A stretch of 64,000 bases of DNA from Herbidospora solisilvae (GTDB lineage: Bacteria; Actinomycetota; Actinomycetes; Streptosporangiales; Streptosporangiaceae). The stretch is from positions 186,001 through 250,000 of the forward strand of contig NZ_WXEW01000005.1 of assembly GCF_009901565.1 (NCBI RefSeq), read 5' to 3'. Made by a program: the position numbers and the translations under genes. The notes under the pieces are model-generated. The model was not told where the DNA came from and did no database searches. It saw only the letters and a program-made list of their open reading frames with translations. Positions 60,705 to 64,000 of this stretch are shown here, in pieces (the first letter of the stretch is position 1; the number at the start of each line of letters is the position of its first letter).

Positions 60705-61567
60705 GCGACACTCACCTCCAGTCGGTCCCGGGCCGCGCCCAGCACCTCGGTCACCGTGATCTCCAGAAGTCCCGGGTCGGGGGCCCGGCCGTGCGGATCG
60801 CCCGCGCGGCCGTGCCAGATGACCCGGTGCGGCCCCGGCGGCGGCCCCCAGAGCGACGGGGGCGTGGGACCGAACAGCACCACCGAGGGGGTGCCGTAGG
60901 CCGCGGCGAGATGGGCCACGCCGGTGTCGCCGCAGATCACCAGCCGGGCCCGGCGCACCAGGCCGGCCAGCTCGGTCAGCGTCGGCGTCAGCACCGGCAG
61001 GCCGCCGGCGACCTGCCGGGCCAGGTCCGTCTCGCCCGGTCCGGCGGTCACCACCACGGGCCGTCCTTCCGCGTTCAGCGCGGCGGCCACGTCGGCGAAC
61101 CGCTCCGGCGGCCAGCGGCGGGCGGGGAAGGCCGCGCCGGGGTGGACGACGATCGGCCCGCCGCCCTCGTGCGCGCCGAGCCGGAGGTCGGCCGGGTCGG
61201 CGGGGATGCCGTACCGGCCGAGCAGGTCGCACCATCGGGCGACCTCGTGCGCGGCCGGATTCCACGGCGGCCCCGTGGTGTGGCTGATCAGCAGGCGCGG
61301 CCCGGCCGCGCGCAGCGCCGCGACGCTCTCGGGGCCCCGGCCGTGCAGGTTGACCGCGACGTCGCAGCCGGTCACCGGCACCGGGCCGGGCCCGCGCACG
61401 TCGAGCCACGCGTCGGCCTCCCCGCCCAGCAGCTCCCGGTACGCCTCCGGCGCCGCCAGCACCAGACGGTGCCCGGGAAAGGCCCGCCGCAGGGCACGCA
61501 GCGCGGGCAGCCCGGTGAGCAGGTCGCCGAGCCCCAGGCCGCGCAGCACCAGCAGGTCTAGGGCCAC
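60701..61567 (-). CDS. GT9-family glycosyltransferase 2
   Basis: 288 residues from GTG 61567, chosen because GGAG stands 5 bases upstream; it overlaps the SDR stop by 10 bases. GT9 signs: LLVLRGLGLGDLLTGLPALRAL, PIVVHPGAAFPARRWPPERFADV, LVICGDTGVAHLAAAYGTPSVVLF. A second heptosyltransferase-like enzyme, diverged from the other GT9 in the operon, so the two probably add different residues. Confidence 0.88.
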
Positions 61568-62235
61568 GAGGTCTCCATCGAGTGGCACACGACCAGTTCC
61601 CGCACCTCACACCCAGGCGGCTGGGACAACGCGAACACGACCGCCTCGGCGACGTCCTCGGGCCGGTTGAGCTGGGCGTCCGGGCCTGGTTTGTACTGCT
61701 CGGGGCGGCCGTCGAAGAAGCTGGTGCTCATGCCGCCGGGGATCAGCAGCGTCACGCCCACCGTCCCGGCCAGCTCGGCCGCCAGCGCGCGGGTGAACCC
61801 GACGACGCCGAACTTGCTCGCGCAGTAGGCCGTGGCGTCGCCGACGGCCTTGATCCCGAGCGTGGAGGCGCAGGTCACCACCCGTCCCCGGCTCTCGACC
61901 AGGTAGGGCAGCGCGGCCCGCACCACGGCGGCCGTGCCGAACAGGTTGACCTTCACGACGTGTTCCCACTTTCCGCCCGGCACGTCGGCGAGCGCGCCGC
62001 AGGCGTCGGTCCCGGCGGCGGTGAAGACGCCGTCGAGCCCGCCCGCCCGCGCGGCCAGCGACCGGACCGCGGCCTCGGTCGCGTGGCTGTCGGCCAGGTC
62101 GGCGCGGACGTGCTCGAACTCGTCGGGCACCGCGCGGTCGATGACCAGAGGACGCCCGCCCGCCTTGGCGACGGCCCGCGCGGTGGCCAGCCCGAGGCCG
62201 GACGCGCCCCCGGTGATCAGGATGTTTCCCAGCAT
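61558..62235 (-). CDS. SDR-family oxidoreductase of the heptose operon
   Basis: 225 residues from ATG 62235 (GGAAGGAAC upstream). Classical SDR with LITGGASGLGLATA, AAGTDACG in the NNAG-type position, CASTLGIKAVGDATAYCASKFG (Ser, Tyr, Lys), and PGGMSTSFF. It oxidises or reduces a sugar or sugar nucleotide; a precise substrate cannot be named. The gene overlaps the hldE 3' end by 19 bases. Confidence 0.85.
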   Translation of the reverse strand: MLGNILITGGASGLGLATARAVAKAGGRPLVIDRAVPDEFEHVRADLADSHATEAAVRSLAARAGGLDGVFTAAGTDACGALADVPGGKWEHVVKVNLFGTAAVVRAALPYLVESRGRVVTCASTLGIKAVGDATAYCASKFGVVGFTRALAAELAGTVGVTLLIPGGMSTSFFDGRPEQYKPGPDAQLNRPEDVAEAVVFALSQPPGCEVRELVVCHSMETSWP

Positions 62236-63575
62236 CGATGTTCCTTCCAGAGATCGGGCCGTCGGGCGGCGGCGGTGATGAGCCGGGTGGTCGAGCGTTC
62301 GGGCACCGTGTCGAGCAGCACCAGTTCGGCGCCGACGTCGGCCAGCACCGCCGACTCGGGCAGCGCCCGGCCCGCGTAGTCGGAGCCCTTGACCCACACG
62401 TGGGGCCGCAGGGCGCGGATGACCTCGGCCGGGGTGTCCTCGTCGAACACGACGACGCCGTCGACGTCCTCCAGGGCGTTCAGCACGGCCGTCCGGTCGT
62501 CCTGCCGGGAGACCGGGCGGCCCTTGCCCTTGAGGCGGCGGACCGACAGGTCGGAGTTGAGGCAGACGACCAGCAGGTCGCCCAGCTCGCGGGCCCGGCG
62601 CAGGAGGCTGACGTGACCGGCGTGCAGCAGGTCGAAGCAGCCGCCCGTGGCGACCACCCGGCCGCCCGCCCGGCGCACCCGGTCGGCCCGGCGCAGCACG
62701 TCGGCGTCGCCCTCGGGCGCGGAGGCCGGGATCGTCGCGACGCCCCCGTCCGAGACGAAGGCGGTGGCCGCGGCGGTCGCCGCGACGGCGGCCTCCGCGC
62801 AGGTCGCGCCGCCGAGCAGGGCGGCCGCCGCGGCGGTGGCGAACCGGTCGCCCGCGCCGCAGGTGTCGCCGCTCGTGACACGCCCCGGTGCGGGCACGTG
62901 GAAGCCCCCGTCGCCGGAGTGGAAACGCGCGCCCCGCGCGCCCAGGGTGACCGCCACCGCCTCCCCGCCGAGCATGGCCAGCAGGCGGCGGGCCGCCTCG
63001 GCGGGCGGGCAGGCCCCGGTCAGGGCGACGGTCTCGGCCAGGTTCGGGGTGACCATGGTGCACTCGGGCGGCAGCGGGCCGCGCGGATGCGGGTCCCAGA
63101 CCACGGGTTTGTCCGTCAGTCCCGGCAGCAGCTTCGCCACCAGGTCGGCGGCGCCGCGGCCGTAGTCGGAGACGAGGATCGCCCCCGCCCGCCGCAGCAC
63201 CGGCAGCGCCCGGTCGGTCAGGTCCCCGGCCACGCCGTCTCCCGAGTCGAGCCGGGCCACGGTCGCGCCGCCCACCCTGATCCGGGTCTTGCGCACGGTC
63301 GTGCCGCGCATGGGCAGCGGGACCACCATCAGGTGGCGGGCCAGCAGGCGGTGCAGCAGGCGGCCGTCCGGGTCGTCGCCGAGCGGCGTGACCAGCACGA
63401 CCTGCGCGCCGTCGGCCGCCGCCAGCAGCGCGGCCAGCCCGGCCCCGCCCGGCCGGACCCGTTCCGACACGTCCTCGACGACGGGCGCTCCCGAGTCGGG
63501 CGCGACCCGGTCGCTGCGCCCGTCGAGATCGCAGTCGAGCAGGGTGTCGCCGATGACGACCAGAGGACCGGTCAC
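62217..63575 (-). CDS. hldE: Bifunctional heptose 7-phosphate kinase / heptose 1-phosphate adenylyltransferase
   Basis: 452 residues from GTG 63575 (GAGGAGG 8 bases upstream; GTGA overlap with gmhA). Residues 1-300 are a PfkB/ribokinase-type kinase (SGDTCGAGDRFATAAAAAL). Residues about 315-452 are the adenylyltransferase: VVATGGCFDLLHAGHVSLLRRA with the HxGH motif, then LNSDLSVRRLKG and RPHVWVKGSDY. It matches the HldE order, kinase then nucleotidyltransferase, which makes ADP-D-glycero-beta-D-manno-heptose via the 1,7-bisphosphate. The required GmhB phosphatase is not in the window. The next gene, gmhA, fits the pathway. Confidence 0.92.
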   Translation of the reverse strand: MTGPLVVIGDTLLDCDLDGRSDRVAPDSGAPVVEDVSERVRPGGAGLAALLAAADGAQVVLVTPLGDDPDGRLLHRLLARHLMVVPLPMRGTTVRKTRIRVGGATVARLDSGDGVAGDLTDRALPVLRRAGAILVSDYGRGAADLVAKLLPGLTDKPVVWDPHPRGPLPPECTMVTPNLAETVALTGACPPAEAARRLLAMLGGEAVAVTLGARGARFHSGDGGFHVPAPGRVTSGDTCGAGDRFATAAAAALLGGATCAEAAVAATAAATAFVSDGGVATIPASAPEGDADVLRRADRVRRAGGRVVATGGCFDLLHAGHVSLLRRARELGDLLVVCLNSDLSVRRLKGKGRPVSRQDDRTAVLNALEDVDGVVVFDEDTPAEVIRALRPHVWVKGSDYAGRALPESAVLADVGAELVLLDTVPERSTTRLITAAARRPDLWKEHRCWETS

Positions 63576-64000
63576 GACAGCGCCTCCTCGATCGCCTCGC
63601 AGAGCAGGTGCACCAGCACCAGATGGACCTCCTGGACGACGCACGGGCTGGACGAGAACACCGAGATGGCGTCGTCGCAGAGGTCGGCCAGGTCGTTCGG
63701 CGGCGGCCCGGTCAGCGCCCAGGCCATCAGCCCGCCGTCGCGGGCCGTCCTGGCGGCGGCCAGCACGTTGGCGCTGGCCCCGCTCGTGGACAGGGCGATC
63801 AGCACGTCGCCCGGCCGGCCGTGCGCCCGCACCTGGCGGGCGAAGACCTCCTCCGGGCCGTAGTCGTTGACGATCGCCGTGGTCGACGAGGTGTCGGCGT
63901 GCAGGGCGATGGCCGCGTAGGGCCTGCGGTCGGCCCGGAACCGGCCGACGAGTTCGGCGGTCAGGTGTTGCGCCTCGGCCGCCGACCCGCCGTTGCCGCA
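63572..64000 (-). CDS. gmhA: Phosphoheptose isomerase (5' end outside window)
   Basis: 143 codons visible, ending at TGA 63572; the N-terminus lies beyond the right edge. SIS-domain signs: CGNGGSAAEAQHLTAELVGRF (GmhA/DiaA pattern) at the edge, LIALSTSGASANVLAAART, and a late VVQEVHLVLVHLLCEAIEE. It converts sedoheptulose 7-phosphate to D-glycero-D-manno-heptose 7-phosphate, the substrate of HldE. GTGA overlap with hldE makes coupled translation likely. Confidence 0.9.
   Translation of the reverse strand, partial: CGNGGSAAEAQHLTAELVGRFRADRRPYAAIALHADTSSTTAIVNDYGPEEVFARQVRAHGRPGDVLIALSTSGASANVLAAARTARDGGLMAWALTGPPPNDLADLCDDAISVFSSSPCVVQEVHLVLVHLLCEAIEEALS

Overview
This is a chromosomal stretch of a very GC-rich actinomycete. 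The base composition, frequent GTG starts, ATGA/GTGA stop-start overlaps and gene content (a major-facilitator/thymidylate-kinase fusion, a DUF5703 protein, a chaplin-type repeat protein, a DinB/TIGR03086 protein, an F420-type luciferase-like oxidoreductase, an ANTAR regulator) point to a filamentous actinobacterium, most likely of the Streptosporangiales. That family placement is an inference from gene types; no rRNA is present to settle it.

Layout. 1-3.7 kb: a phosphoribosyltransferase/dienelactone-hydrolase fusion cut by the window edge, an EVE-domain protein, tRNA-Leu(GAG) with a clear terminator, and an M20 metallopeptidase. 3.8-6.4 kb: a small secreted protein and a surface protein with eight chaplin-like repeats. 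6.5-19 kb: a housekeeping block with topA (followed by two perfect DnaA-box-like 9-mers), a membrane metallophosphoesterase, MFS-tmk, holB, an ECF sigma/membrane-protein pair, a PSP1 (RicT-like) gene, a secreted peptidase and tRNA-Thr(CGU). 19.3-24 kb: one large secreted ThuA/sugar-dehydrogenase multidomain protein. 24.3-29.4 kb: a partner-switching group (STAS antagonist, hybrid kinase/receiver/PP2C phosphatase, RsbW-like kinase) and a MerR regulator. 29.4-31 kb: a decayed zone with a headless TetR gene and a frameshifted AraC gene. 31-40 kb: NhaA-DsbA fusion, DUF1918, universal stress protein, secreted endonuclease/phosphatase, a PadR/DUF1048 operon running into mobA, a decayed ABC-transporter scrap, a NicO metal exporter with a remnant of its partner, an atypical tyrosine recombinase and a STAS protein lacking the phospho-serine. 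40-49 kb: a hydrolase, two large AAA-LuxR regulators in tandem, a serine-less esterase homologue with an MHS-type transporter, and a secreted ricin-type lectin. 49.3-56 kb: a TetR regulon with two matching operators, a WYL regulator with its probable target, a flavodoxin-like reductase, YihY and a GAF-ANTAR regulator.

56.1-64 kb (minus strand) is one tightly overlapping operon: gmhA (partial), hldE, an SDR, a GT9, a UDP-xylose-synthase-like epimerase, a second GT9, two further glycosyltransferases and an isochorismatase-family hydrolase. GmhA and HldE make nucleotide-activated heptose and GT9 enzymes transfer heptose in Gram-negative LPS assembly. In a Gram-positive without LPS this looks like a heptose-containing glycan pathway and is the most interesting system in the window. 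The 7-phosphate-to-1-phosphate steps that I would expect to flank it (GmhB, HldD) are not inside the window.

Local regulation can be read directly in several places: paired TetR operators around 50.25 and 50.88 kb, and short inverted repeats in front of the PadR operon and between the WYL regulator and its divergent neighbour. Convergent genes are packed very tightly, several with overlapping 3' ends.
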